DNA from: Roseicyclus sp.
Lineage (GTDB): Bacteria > Pseudomonadota > Alphaproteobacteria > Rhodobacterales > Rhodobacteraceae
Reading direction: 5' to 3'
DNA: 44,216 bases
Assembly (NCBI GenBank): GCA_016763475.1
Contig: JAESTV010000210.1
Location: 1-44,216, forward strand
In this document: positions 24,278 through 32,727 of the stretch, in pieces
How positions within the stretch are numbered: position 1 is the stretch's first letter
How the letters are laid out: every line of letters starts with the position of its first letter
The notes under the pieces: model-generated
The model's database searches: none
The model's input: only the letters and a program-made list of their open reading frames with translations
What the model was told of the DNA's origin: nothing
Translations under genes and position numbers: made by a program

Positions 24278-26659
24278 GTGCTGGACAATCCCTACCCCAC
24301 TGTAAGAGCCGGGCCACCGAAGCCAAGTACTGTCATCAAACCGGCTGTATTTTCGCTACCGCCAGGGACGGAACGATATGTGGTTGAAGGCTGTGGCGCA
24401 GTCCTGATCCCGATCGAACCGGGTGATCGGATACGGATCGAAAACACCGAAGGTGGTCAGCCCTGCGAAATCGTTTGCGCTGACGCCCGCGGGCGCTCGG
24501 ACCTCGGCATTCTGGGAGAGGTTGGCGGCGCGCCAGCTGCCGGATTGCAACGGCTGCTTGCCGGTTCTGACCGGTCTTTGCGGGGCTTGCGTCTGGGATT
24601 GGAAACCCGCGGGATTGATCTGGCGCAGATCCAGGCGATCCACCTGTTTGAGGCCACGACGCCGGCGAAAACGGAGGCGGAATTCACCGCGACCCGCGAC
24701 GGCGTGGTGGTGATAGCAGCCCCCCACCCCAACCCATCAGGCCAGATGGACTATGAGGTGCAGGACACCGCCTCTCCGCTGACGGTTTGGGTCACACGCG
24801 CGGTGATAAAGTCCCATGTGAAGTTTGAGCTGCCCGATCCCCTGGCGGAGCCGATCGATAACATTCGGGTCCACACATCCACCGCAGAAGCGTATTTTGT
24901 GAAAGCTGGCGACTACATCCAGATTATCGACGTTGATGGCCGCCAATGCACGGATTTTGAATGCTTCTCGGCACGTAAGCTGGACCAGGGCATTGAACAT
25001 GCCCTCGACGTGACAACCACGCGAACCTTGATGGGGCGGGACTACCCGATGCCGGGGCTACACGCGAAATACTACGATCAGGAACTGCTGCCGCTGGTGC
25101 AGGTTGTGCAAGACACCTGCGGGCGCCATGACGCGTTTGCGCTGGCATGTTCGGCCAAATACTACAACGACATGGGTTACCCCGGACACGTCAATTGTTC
25201 CGAGAACTTCAACGCAACACTGGCCCAGTTCAATGTCGCACCGCGAAGCGGTTGGATGGCGATCAACTTCTTCTTCAACACCGCCATCGACGATCATGGC
25301 GTGATGTATGGGGATGAACCGTGGTCGCGCCCCGGTGATTACGTGCTGCTGCGCGCCCTGACCGATGTGGTCTGCGTAACCTCCGCCTGCCCCGATGACA
25401 CCAGCCCGGCCAACGGCTGGACTCCAACTGACATTCACGTGCGCACCTATAGTGGTGCTGAAAGCTTCCAACACGCCATCGCCACTCGAGCGACACCTGA
25501 TGCGGATCCAAAAATGACCAAACAAACCGGCTTTCACAACTGCTTCGCCCGTCACACCCGCAACTTCATCGAGTACAACGGCTACTGGCTGGCCAGTTGC
25601 TTTGCCGAGACCGGTCCGATTGAGGAATATCACGCCTGCCGTGAGGCGTGTGTGATCATGGATCTTTCGCCGTTGCGAAAGTTTGAGATCACCGGCCCGG
25701 ACGCCGAGGCGCTGTGCCAATATGTGTTCACCCGCAACATGAAGACACTGGCCATCGGCGCCGTTGTCTATACCGCGATGTGTTATGAGCATGGCGGGAT
25801 GATCGACGATGGAACCGTCTTCCGCCTTGGAAAGGATAACTTCCGCTGGATCGGCGGCAGTGACTTTGGCGGCGAATGGATCCGTGAGCAGGCCGAAAAA
25901 CTGGGGCTCAAGGCCCATGTCCGCTCATCCACCGATCAGTTGCACAATGTCGCGATCCAGGGACCAAACAGCCGCGATCTGCTGAAAACACTGATCTGGA
26001 CCGCACCCCACAACCCGGAATTCGAGCAACTTGGCTGGTTCCGCCACACCCCGGCGCGCCTGCGAAATGAAAGCGGCACTGCCTTTGTGCTGTCACGGAC
26101 CGGATACACCGGTGAGTTGGGGTATGAAGTCTTGTGCCACCCCAAAGATTGCGAAGAAATTTTTGAGGCGATCTGGGAGGCGGGAAAACCATTCGGTCTG
26201 AGGCCCATGGGGCTGGAGGCGCTGGATATGGTGCGGATTGAGGCTGGCCTGGTCTTTGCAGGTTACGATTTCAGCGACCAGACCGATCCGTTTGAAGCCG
26301 GGATCGGGTTTACCGTGCCGCTGAAATCCAAACCCGACGATTTCATCGGCCGTGACGCCCTGATCCGCCGCAAGGAACACCCGGCGCGCAAATTCGTGGG
26401 CATCGATATCGACAGCAATATCGACGTGGCCCACGGCGATTGCATCCGCATCGGGCGCGCACAAATCGGCGAGGTCACATCCTCCATGCGCTCGCCGATA
26501 TTGGGCAAGAACATCGCCTTGGCGCGGGTCGATGTGGCCCACCATGGGCTTGGCACAAAGGTAGAGATCGGCCAGCTTGACGGCCATCAAAAACGCCTCC
26601 CGGCTGAGATTGTGCCGTTTTCCCATTACGATCCACAAAAGACCCGGCCCCGGTCGTAA
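24278..26659 (+). CDS. tdm: Trimethylamine N-oxide demethylase (DUF1989-GcvT fusion)
   Basis: 793 aa. TMAO demethylase splits TMAO into dimethylamine and formaldehyde, and its C-terminal domain can trap the formaldehyde on tetrahydrofolate. Residues about 170-400 form the DUF1989 domain with several cysteines that could bind zinc (DGRQCTDFECF, QDTCGRHDAF, ACSAKYY, VCVTSACPDD). From about residue 417 to 785 is a GcvT-like tetrahydrofolate domain (LSRTGYTGELGYEV, GLRPMGLEALDMVRIEAGLVFAGYDF). The first about 160 residues (VVEGCGAVLIPIEPGDRI) look like a second, weaker DUF1989-like barrel. The start is GTG 24278 with AGGAGGG upstream. The linked dmm, gmaS, mgs and mgd genes support the assignment strongly. 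A truncated haemoglobin gene follows directly. Confidence 0.92.
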   Translation: MLDNPYPTVRAGPPKPSTVIKPAVFSLPPGTERYVVEGCGAVLIPIEPGDRIRIENTEGGQPCEIVCADARGRSDLGILGEVGGAPAAGLQRLLAGSDRSLRGLRLGLETRGIDLAQIQAIHLFEATTPAKTEAEFTATRDGVVVIAAPHPNPSGQMDYEVQDTASPLTVWVTRAVIKSHVKFELPDPLAEPIDNIRVHTSTAEAYFVKAGDYIQIIDVDGRQCTDFECFSARKLDQGIEHALDVTTTRTLMGRDYPMPGLHAKYYDQELLPLVQVVQDTCGRHDAFALACSAKYYNDMGYPGHVNCSENFNATLAQFNVAPRSGWMAINFFFNTAIDDHGVMYGDEPWSRPGDYVLLRALTDVVCVTSACPDDTSPANGWTPTDIHVRTYSGAESFQHAIATRATPDADPKMTKQTGFHNCFARHTRNFIEYNGYWLASCFAETGPIEEYHACREACVIMDLSPLRKFEITGPDAEALCQYVFTRNMKTLAIGAVVYTAMCYEHGGMIDDGTVFRLGKDNFRWIGGSDFGGEWIREQAEKLGLKAHVRSSTDQLHNVAIQGPNSRDLLKTLIWTAPHNPEFEQLGWFRHTPARLRNESGTAFVLSRTGYTGELGYEVLCHPKDCEEIFEAIWEAGKPFGLRPMGLEALDMVRIEAGLVFAGYDFSDQTDPFEAGIGFTVPLKSKPDDFIGRDALIRRKEHPARKFVGIDIDSNIDVAHGDCIRIGRAQIGEVTSSMRSPILGKNIALARVDVAHHGLGTKVEIGQLDGHQKRLPAEIVPFSHYDPQKTRPRS

Positions 26660-27076
26660 GTGATGCAGAGTGCCCTGGATCAGATCGGCGGCGAAGACGC
26701 ATTGCAGCGTCTGGTGACCCGGTTCTACGACCTGATGGAAAGTGACCCAGCGCTCTATGCGCTTCATCGGCTACATTTTCGCGGCCACGGGTTAAGCCTT
26801 ACGCGGGAAGAGCAGTTCAATTTCCTTTGCGGCTTTCTGGGTGGGCGGCGGTATTATCAGGAACGTCACGGCCATATGGACCTGCGTGAGATTCATGCTC
26901 ACGTTCCGATCCGCAAGGCCGACGCAGAGATGTGGCTTGCCCTGATGGACCGTGCGTTGGCCGATTGCGGGATGAGCGGTGACGTGGTGGAAAAATTCCG
27001 TGTCGGCCTGAGGCGGGCCGCCCTGATGGTGGTGAATGAGGTGCCGGATTGGCGCACAGGGGAGACAAACGCGTGA
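26660..27076 (+). CDS. Truncated haemoglobin, group II-like
   Basis: 138 aa globin of the 2/2 fold. Family positions are visible: FYDLMESDPALYALHRLH (helices B-C), FNFLCGFLGGRRYYQERHG (helix E region), an HAHVPI segment carrying the likely proximal haem histidine, and WLALMDRAL, whose tryptophan matches the G8 Trp of group II. It starts with GTG (or ATG 26663) immediately after the tdm stop with no gap, so co-expression is near certain. Group II trHbs bind oxygen tightly or handle NO and peroxide. A role with Tdm is not known to me; oxygen supply to the haem-dependent Dmm oxygenase, NO detoxification or redox protection are all possible. Confidence 0.9.
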   Translation: MMQSALDQIGGEDALQRLVTRFYDLMESDPALYALHRLHFRGHGLSLTREEQFNFLCGFLGGRRYYQERHGHMDLREIHAHVPIRKADAEMWLALMDRALADCGMSGDVVEKFRVGLRRAALMVVNEVPDWRTGETNA

Positions 27077-27456
27077 AACACGTCTTGAGTGCGATATTTG
27101 GCGCCGCCCTTGCCGTAGGGGCGGCTCACGCGCAGCCCACGGCGGTGAAATTGACCGCCAGTGAAATCACCCAGCTTCTGACCGGAAACACTGCCATTGG
27201 GGTTTGGGAGGGGGCGTACCGGCAGTTCTTTGGGGCCGACGGGGTGACGTTGTTTGCACAGGATGGCGTAAGGACCGCTCGTGGGGAATGGCGGGTTGAT
27301 GTGGAAGAGGACGAATACCAAAGCCTCTGGGCATCTGATGTGGATTGGGAGGGCTGGTTCATCATGCAATGGCATGAAGAGTATTACTGGGTCAGCCGCG
27401 CCACACCGCCCACCCTGTTTGATGTGGTGGAGGGGCAGCAATTGCTCGGGGAATGA
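27073..27456 (+). CDS. Small exported protein of unknown function
   Basis: 127 aa starting at GTG 27073, which overlaps the haemoglobin stop (GTGA). A clear signal peptide (VKHVLSAIFGAALAVGAAHAQ) is followed by LTASEITQLLTGNTAIGVWEGAYRQFFGADGVTLFAQDGVRTARGEWRVD. This acidic, tryptophan-rich domain resembles small DUF995-like periplasmic proteins of Rhodobacteraceae, which I cannot assign a function. There are no cysteines or obvious catalytic residues. The overlap places it in the tdm operon. Confidence 0.78.
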   Translation: MKHVLSAIFGAALAVGAAHAQPTAVKLTASEITQLLTGNTAIGVWEGAYRQFFGADGVTLFAQDGVRTARGEWRVDVEEDEYQSLWASDVDWEGWFIMQWHEEYYWVSRATPPTLFDVVEGQQLLGE

Positions 27457-27489
27457 ATATCCGTCGCGACCCTTGGCACGGATTTTTTG

Positions 27490-27867
27490 ATGGCCGTCCT
27501 GTTGCCCACACCCTTGATCGCGCAGGATCGGCCGTTTTGTGAGGCCATTGTGCAGTTGCAAACCCTTGCGCCGGGACCAGTCAATCATTCCGCTCTGCCC
27601 CATGTTCCACTACCCACGCCGAACCCACCGGAGCCGACGTGTGGCTTCACGCTCGGCCTTTCGGGGTCGCGGTCGGTCTATTGCGGGTGGCCGTTTGCAT
27701 ATCGCTCCGAGGTCGCCACCGAGGCCTTTGAGGCCCTGCTACATGCGGTTTCTGTTTGCGTGGGGGGCGCCGATACACCCGACTCCGGTAGCCGGGTCAA
27801 TATCATCCTGACAGCTATGATCTTCGGCTATTTACCACCGCGAACACGACCTTGGCCGGGTCTTTGA
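27490..27867 (+). CDS. Small cysteine-containing exported protein, unknown
   Basis: 125 aa from ATG 27490 (TTG ATG in the track). The N-terminus MAVLLPTPLIAQDRPF looks like a short or truncated signal peptide ending in AQ/D. The mature part has cysteines in RPFCEAI, PTCGFTLGL, VYCGWPFAY and VSVCVGG, suggesting disulphides, and ends VNIILTAMIFGYLPPRTRPWPGL. A longer, better signal peptide (YPSRPLARIF..) lies upstream in another frame, so an N-terminal frameshift is possible. It is 33 bases after the previous gene on the same strand, probably the end of the tdm operon. No family recognised. Confidence 0.6.
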   Translation: MAVLLPTPLIAQDRPFCEAIVQLQTLAPGPVNHSALPHVPLPTPNPPEPTCGFTLGLSGSRSVYCGWPFAYRSEVATEAFEALLHAVSVCVGGADTPDSGSRVNIILTAMIFGYLPPRTRPWPGL

Positions 27868-27883
27868 AGGACAAGGCAAGTTT

Positions 27884-27906
27884 GCAGGAAACCTGTGTGT
27901 TCCTGC
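27884..27906. terminator. Hairpin in the convergent gap between the tdm operon and gmaS
   Basis: GCAGGAA and TTCCTGC form a 7-bp stem around a 9-base loop. It lies just after the last plus-strand gene and before the end of gmaS. It could end both transcripts, though no U tract follows on either side. Confidence 0.5.
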
Positions 27907-27984
27907 GGGTGGGGGAGGCGCCCTGACCTCTGCCGTCCCAAAAAACTGAGGCCAGTCCGGCGCCCCACCGCCCCCAGAAAAAGC

Positions 27985-29319
27985 TCAGATATCCAGCGTG
28001 TTGTCCTTCTCCCACTGGGAGAAGTGAGAGGTGTAGGCGTTCCATTCCTGCATCTTCAACTTGAGGAAAGCTGCGCTGAATTCTTCGCCCATTGCGGCTT
28101 TAAGGGCCTTGTCCTTGTCATACTCCCGCAGGGCATCCAGCATGTTCAGTGGTAACTTCGGCGCACCGCGGACCTTGTGACCTTCGGCATACATATCAAT
28201 GTCGTGCCGTTTTCCCGGATCAGCCTTGCTGCGCAGGCCCGAGAGGCCGGTTGCAATGATGATTGCCTGCAGAAGGTACGGATTGACCGCGCCATCGGGA
28301 AGGCGCAACTCGAACCGGCCCGGGCCGGGCACACGCACCATGTGGGTGCGGTTGTTGCCAGTCCACGTCACGGTATTTGGTGCCCATGTGGCACCTGACA
28401 TGGTGCGTGGCGCGTTGATACGTTTGTAGCTGTTGACGGTTGGGTTGGTGATCGCCGCCAGGGCGGACGCGTGCTTCATGATGCCGCCAAGAAAGTGGCG
28501 GCCTTTGTCCGACAACCCAAGTTCTGCGGTTTGGCTGCTGTCATCGGGCTCCATCGCAAAGACGTTGACCTTCGACGCGGCCCCCGGCGCATCCCAGACC
28601 GAGATGTGGGCGTGACAGCCGTTGCCAGTCAGCCCCTCAACCGGTTTGGGCATGAATGTTGCGCGGAAGCCGTACTTCTCGGCCACACATTTGGCCATGA
28701 ATTTGAAGAAGCTGTGCTTGTCAGCGGTCTTGAGGGCGTCATCAAAGTCCCAATTCATTTCCCACTGGCCGTTTGCGTCCTCGTGATCGTTTTGGTACGG
28801 GTTCCAGCCTAATTCCAGCATATGATCGCTGATTTCACGGATCACATCGAGGCGGCGCATAAAGGCTTGCTGATCGTAACAGGGCTTTTCTGCGGTATCA
28901 AAGGCGTCCGAGATCGCGTCACCTTGTGGCGTCAGCAGGAAAAATTCAGCCTCCACTCCGGTTTTGACGTACAGGCCATCTTTCGCCGCCTCGGCAATCA
29001 GCTTGCGCAGCACGTTTCGGGGGGCTTGCTCAACCGGCTTGCCTTCCATCACGCAATCGGCGGGAACCCAGGCAATTTCCCGGTTCCACGGCAGGATAAT
29101 GACGGCGTCAGGGTCCGGCACAGCCAGCATATCGGGGTGGGCGGGGGTCAGATCCAGCCAAGTGGCGAAACCCGCAAAACCGGCACCGTCTTCCTGCATG
29201 CCGGCAATCGCACGTGCAGGCACCAATTTGGCCCGTTGCCCGCCAAACAGGTCAGTGAACGAAATCATGAAGTATTTGACGCCGTTTTCCTCGGCGAAGG
29301 CCGCCAGATCGATGGTCAT
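27985..29319 (-). CDS. gmaS: Gamma-glutamylmethylamide synthetase (glutamine synthetase-like)
   Basis: 444 aa. It couples methylamine to glutamate with ATP to give gamma-glutamylmethylamide, the entry step of the N-methylglutamate route. Glutamine-synthetase features are GVEAEFFLLTP (metal-binding glutamates), NGCHAHISVWD, TVNSYKRIN and MVRVPGPGRFELRLPDGAVNPYLLQAIIIATGLSG. MTIDLAAFAEENGVKYFMISFTDLFGGQRAKLVPA at the start matches GMAS/GlnT-type enzymes rather than GlnA. The ATG at 29319 is preferred over the track start 29493, which lies inside mgsC. It follows mgsC after 83 bases with a hairpin in between. Confidence 0.94.
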   Translation of the reverse strand: MTIDLAAFAEENGVKYFMISFTDLFGGQRAKLVPARAIAGMQEDGAGFAGFATWLDLTPAHPDMLAVPDPDAVIILPWNREIAWVPADCVMEGKPVEQAPRNVLRKLIAEAAKDGLYVKTGVEAEFFLLTPQGDAISDAFDTAEKPCYDQQAFMRRLDVIREISDHMLELGWNPYQNDHEDANGQWEMNWDFDDALKTADKHSFFKFMAKCVAEKYGFRATFMPKPVEGLTGNGCHAHISVWDAPGAASKVNVFAMEPDDSSQTAELGLSDKGRHFLGGIMKHASALAAITNPTVNSYKRINAPRTMSGATWAPNTVTWTGNNRTHMVRVPGPGRFELRLPDGAVNPYLLQAIIIATGLSGLRSKADPGKRHDIDMYAEGHKVRGAPKLPLNMLDALREYDKDKALKAAMGEEFSAAFLKLKMQEWNAYTSHFSQWEKDNTLDI

Positions 29320-29365
29320 TGTTGAGTTCCCTGTCGTATTCTTTTTGCCAGTCTTGAACCGGAAT

Positions 29366-29392
29366 CGGGCAGGACCATTGCGGTCCCGCCCG
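29366..29392 (-). terminator. Intergenic hairpin between mgsC and gmaS
   Basis: CGGGC-A-GGACC pairs with GGTCC-C-GCCCG (ten pairs, one mismatch) around a 5-base loop. No U run follows. It is probably a processing or partial-termination element that sets gmaS level relative to mgs. Confidence 0.6.
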
Positions 29393-29402
29393 ATCGCCAT
29401 TG

Positions 29403-30749
29403 TTAATAGGAGGTGCCCGGCTTTCCGGGATACCAATTGGTGCCCGCAAGCGGGATTTTGGCCATCGCCGCCGCCTCCATCGTCAAGGCGCACAGATCCT
29501 CAGGCTCCAGATTGTGGAGATGGCTCTTGCCGCAGGCGCGCGCGATGGTCTGGGCCTCAAGGGTCATCACCTTGAGGTAATTGTTGAGCCTGCGCCCACC
29601 CTCAACCGGATCAAAACGCGCCATCAATTCCGGGTCTTGTGTGGTGATGCCCGCCGGGTCACGGCCCTCGTGCCAATCATCGTAGGCCCCAGCCGTGGTG
29701 CCAAGCTTCTGGTATTCATCTTCCCAGCGCGGATCATTGTCACCCAGCGCAATCAGGGCGCCGGTGCCGATCGCCACGGCATCTGCACCCAAAGCCATAC
29801 ATTTGGCCACATCCGCCCCGGTGCGGATCCCGCCCGACACGATCAGCTGCACCTCCCGGTGCATCCCCATATCCTGCAACGCGCGCACCGATTCACGGAT
29901 ACACGCGAGGATCGGCTGGCCGACGTGTTCAATGAACACATCCTGTGTCGCCGCCGTGCCACCCTCCATCCCGTCAAGCACCACAACATCGGCACCGGCT
30001 TTAACCGCCAGCGTTGTGTCAAAATAGGGCCGCGCCCCGCCAACCTTGATGTAGATCGGGACTTTCCAACTGGTGATTTCACGCAACTCGAGGATCTTGA
30101 TTTCAAGATCATCGGGACCAGTCCAATCGGGGTGACGACACGCAGAACGTTGGTCGATCCCTTTGGGAAGGTTGCGCATTTCGGCCACGCGGTCGCTGAT
30201 CTTTTGCCCCAAAAGCATACCGCCGCCGCCGGGTTTGGCCCCCTGCCCCACCACAACCTCAATTGCATCAGCCCGCCGCAGATCGTCCGGGTTCATGCCG
30301 TAACGTGACGGCAGATATTGATAGACCAGTTTATTGGAATGGCCGCGCTCTTCCTGGGTCATGCCGCCGTCGCCGGTGGTTGTGGAGGTGCCCGCAAGGG
30401 TAGCGCCACGACCAAGCGCCTCTTTGGCGGGGCCTGAGAGTGCGCCAAAGGACATGCCCGCAATGGTGATCGGGATATCCAGCTCAATCGGATTGCTGGC
30501 GTGGCGAGCGCCAAGGGTCACAGAGGTCTCACATTTTTCGCGGTAGCCCTCCAGCGGATAGCGGCTGATCGAGGCCCCCAGAAACAGCAAATCGTCGAAA
30601 CTGGGAACCTTCCGTTTCGCGCCGCCGCCGCGAATGTCGTATATCCCCGTCGCCGCTGCCCGCCGGATCTCGGCGTTGATTGACTGCGAGAAGGTGGCGG
30701 ATTGGACCGGTGTTGTCTGCGGAGGGCCGTCGGTATCGGTGTCTTTCAC
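29403..30749 (-). CDS. mgsC: N-methylglutamate synthase subunit C (FMN-binding glutamate synthase-like)
   Basis: 448 aa glutamate-synthase FMN domain protein. It shows PITIAGMSFGALSGPAKEALGRGATLAGTSTTTGDGG, IEVVVGQGAKPGGGGMLLGQKIS, GADVVVLDGMEGGTAATQDVF and GGIRTGADVAKCMALGADAVAIGTGALIALG, all typical of GltB domain 2. With MgsA and MgsB it converts gamma-glutamylmethylamide or methylamine plus glutamate to N-methylglutamate. The track start at 30848 overlaps mgsB; GTG at 30749 is preferred because GAGGG lies 7 bases upstream and the mgsB stop is 11 bases before it. The cysteine-rich 3Fe-4S cluster region of full glutamate synthases is not obvious. Confidence 0.93.
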   Translation of the reverse strand: MKDTDTDGPPQTTPVQSATFSQSINAEIRRAAATGIYDIRGGGAKRKVPSFDDLLFLGASISRYPLEGYREKCETSVTLGARHASNPIELDIPITIAGMSFGALSGPAKEALGRGATLAGTSTTTGDGGMTQEERGHSNKLVYQYLPSRYGMNPDDLRRADAIEVVVGQGAKPGGGGMLLGQKISDRVAEMRNLPKGIDQRSACRHPDWTGPDDLEIKILELREITSWKVPIYIKVGGARPYFDTTLAVKAGADVVVLDGMEGGTAATQDVFIEHVGQPILACIRESVRALQDMGMHREVQLIVSGGIRTGADVAKCMALGADAVAIGTGALIALGDNDPRWEDEYQKLGTTAGAYDDWHEGRDPAGITTQDPELMARFDPVEGGRRLNNYLKVMTLEAQTIARACGKSHLHNLEPEDLCALTMEAAAMAKIPLAGTNWYPGKPGTSY

Positions 30750-30759
30750 AATCTTGCCC

Positions 30760-31437
30760 TCAATATGCGTTGTCGATGTTGAAATTATAGAGCTTTCTGG
30801 CTGAGCCATACCGGGTGAACTCCGCCGGCTTGGCGTCACATCCGCCACGTTCCAGCAGATCGGCCAGAATTGCCAGATGCTCGGGCCGCATCTCTTTTTC
30901 GATACAATCAGCCCCCAGAGATTTCACCGAACCGCGCACAAACAGCCGCGCCTCGTAGATGCTGTCCCCTAGGGCATCCCCGGCATTGCCGCAGACCACA
31001 AGGTTGCCCGACTGCGCCATAAACGCGCTCATGTGGCCCACGTTGCCATGCACCACAATGTCGATGCCCTTCATCGAGATACCACACCGTGACGAAGCGT
31101 TGCCTTTGATCACCAACGTCCCGCCGTTGCCCGTAGCCCCTGCATATTGGCTGGCGTCCCCGTCAACGATAACCGCGCCCGACATCATATTCTCGGCGAC
31201 ACCCGGCCCGGCAGAGCCGTGCACATTGATTGTCGCCTGTTTGTTCATGCCCGCGCAGTAATACCCGGTTGAACCCTTGATAGTCACCTCGATCGGGGCG
31301 TCCAAACCAACGGCAATCGCGTGGCTGCCACGGGGGTTGATGATTTCCCATTCGGTTTGATTGGTTGTCTCTGCCTGCCTATGCAGGGTAGAATTCAACT
31401 TCCGCAGGCCCTCGGCCTCAAGATCAAACGTCTGCAT
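30760..31437 (-). CDS. mgsB: N-methylglutamate synthase subunit B (GltB C-terminal, beta-helix domain)
   Basis: 225 aa right-handed beta-helix protein of the GXGXG family found at the C-terminus of glutamate synthase large subunits. The repeats are visible as GSTGYYCAGMNKQATINVHGSAGPGVAENMMSGAVIVDGDASQYAGATGNGGTLVIKGNASSRCGISMKGIDIVVHGNVG. The ATG at 31437 follows the mgsA stop by one base. It is a structural subunit that joins the amidotransferase and FMN subunits. Confidence 0.94.
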   Translation of the reverse strand: MQTFDLEAEGLRKLNSTLHRQAETTNQTEWEIINPRGSHAIAVGLDAPIEVTIKGSTGYYCAGMNKQATINVHGSAGPGVAENMMSGAVIVDGDASQYAGATGNGGTLVIKGNASSRCGISMKGIDIVVHGNVGHMSAFMAQSGNLVVCGNAGDALGDSIYEARLFVRGSVKSLGADCIEKEMRPEHLAILADLLERGGCDAKPAEFTRYGSARKLYNFNIDNAY

Positions 31438-31438
31438 A

Positions 31439-32335
31439 TCAGTGGTTCCAGAAATAGACGGTTGCAGGCTCAGGCTCCCATACCCGGGCGGTGTCGATGC
31501 CCGGCAGGTTGACCAACGCACGATACTCGCTGCCGAACGCCACATATTGATCGGTTTCGGCCATCACGGCGGGTTTGCACGCAATCGGGTCACGCAAGAC
31601 CCCAAAGCCATCTTTTGTGCCGACCACAAAGGTAAAGAACCCATCCAGATCATCCAGCGAGCTTTTCAACGCTTCCCCTAATGTGGACCCGTTTTGCATC
31701 TTCCAGGTCAGGTAGGCCGCCGCGACCTCGGTGTCGTTCTCGGTCTCGATATGGACACCCTCGCGCCGAAGCTTCCGGCGCAGCGAGTTGTGGTTGGAGA
31801 GCGAGCCGTTGTGCACCAGGCACTGATCCGGGCCGGTGTTAAACGGGTGCGCACCCATGGTTGTGACGGCGGATTCTGTCGCCATGCGCGTATGGCCGAT
31901 CCCATGGCTGCCGCTCATCTTTGCAACCGCGAAGCGGTCCGCCACATCCTTTGGCAGCCCCACCTCCTTGTAGATCTCTAACGTGTCACCGGTACTCATG
32001 ACCCGAATCGAGTTGTCCAACTCGCGCAATGCGGCACGCGCCTCAGCCACCTTGTTCGTTGCAAGCGCCACAACTGCGTGGGTGTCCTTGGGTGTCAGGG
32101 TCACCGGGGTATCAATGGCGGCACTTAGCCGTTTGGCCAGCCCATCGAAGGCAACATCCGGGTTATCCGATTGGATCGTCATTTTCGCGTTGGCCGCGGA
32201 GCCATCACCGTAAATCGCAATTCCCGCACTATCGGGGCCACGATCCGTCATGGTGATGAGCATGTCCGTCAGCATTGCGCCCAACTGCGGTTCAAGCGAC
32301 TTGTCTTTCAGAAATAGACCTACAATTCCACACAT
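31439..32335 (-). CDS. mgsA: N-methylglutamate synthase subunit A (class II glutamine amidotransferase)
   Basis: 298 aa. It begins MCGIVGLF, with Cys2 as the Ntn nucleophile of class II amidotransferases. MTDRGPDSAGIAIYGDG, GHTRMATESAVTTMGAHPF and CLVHNGSLSNHNSLRRKL complete the active site. It is the stand-alone equivalent of the glutamate synthase amidotransferase domain. A strong GGAGG lies upstream of the ATG. It opens the mgsABC-gmaS transcription unit, which is separated from the amt genes by a hairpin. Confidence 0.94.
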   Translation of the reverse strand: MCGIVGLFLKDKSLEPQLGAMLTDMLITMTDRGPDSAGIAIYGDGSAANAKMTIQSDNPDVAFDGLAKRLSAAIDTPVTLTPKDTHAVVALATNKVAEARAALRELDNSIRVMSTGDTLEIYKEVGLPKDVADRFAVAKMSGSHGIGHTRMATESAVTTMGAHPFNTGPDQCLVHNGSLSNHNSLRRKLRREGVHIETENDTEVAAAYLTWKMQNGSTLGEALKSSLDDLDGFFTFVVGTKDGFGVLRDPIACKPAVMAETDQYVAFGSEYRALVNLPGIDTARVWEPEPATVYFWNH

Positions 32336-32440
32336 GCTGATTGGCCTCCGACTTGTGCGCCTTGATTAGACTCGGACGTTAGCACCGTTGTCCAAGTCTC
32401 TCAACTGTGGAGAAATAAATTTTCATGTCAGGCAAGACAG

Positions 32441-32468
32441 GGAGAGCGGACATCACTGCCCGCTCTCC
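32441..32468 (-). terminator. Terminator-like hairpin between the amt unit and mgsABC
   Basis: GGAGAGCGG and CCGCTCTCC make a perfect 9-bp stem with a 10-base loop, about 28 bases after the small membrane protein stop. There is no U tract. It probably reduces read-through from amt into mgsA. Confidence 0.62.
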
Positions 32469-32496
32469 TGATCGAATTCGTCAATTGTGGTCCAGA

Positions 32497-32715
32497 TCAG
32501 TAACGTTCGATGCTTTCCCGAACCTTTTCGTGATCCACAGCCTTTTGGCGTGCCTCCTCCATCTGCTGACCTTCCTGCACAAACTGTATCCGGTGCCAGG
32601 CCAGCCAGAAGATCACCGCCGCGATGGTCATTACAACCTCCCATCCCTGGAACGGATAGATTGCCCCGACGTCGGCTAGGTCAACAGCCCAGCTTTCATA
32701 ACCAATAGTAGACAT
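32497..32715 (-). CDS. Small membrane protein cotranscribed with amt
   Basis: 72 aa. One membrane segment (GWEVVMTIAAVIFWLAWHRIQFV, about residues 24-46) is followed by a charged, probably helical tail (EGQQMEEARQKAVDHEKVRESIERY). The ATG has GGGAG upstream and lies 12 bases after the amt stop. No family recognised. The fixed position behind amt suggests an accessory or stability factor for the transporter or for membrane placement of the glutamylmethylamide enzymes; this is inference. Confidence 0.82.
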   Translation of the reverse strand: MSTIGYESWAVDLADVGAIYPFQGWEVVMTIAAVIFWLAWHRIQFVQEGQQMEEARQKAVDHEKVRESIERY

Positions 32716-32727
32716 GTCACTTGCTCC

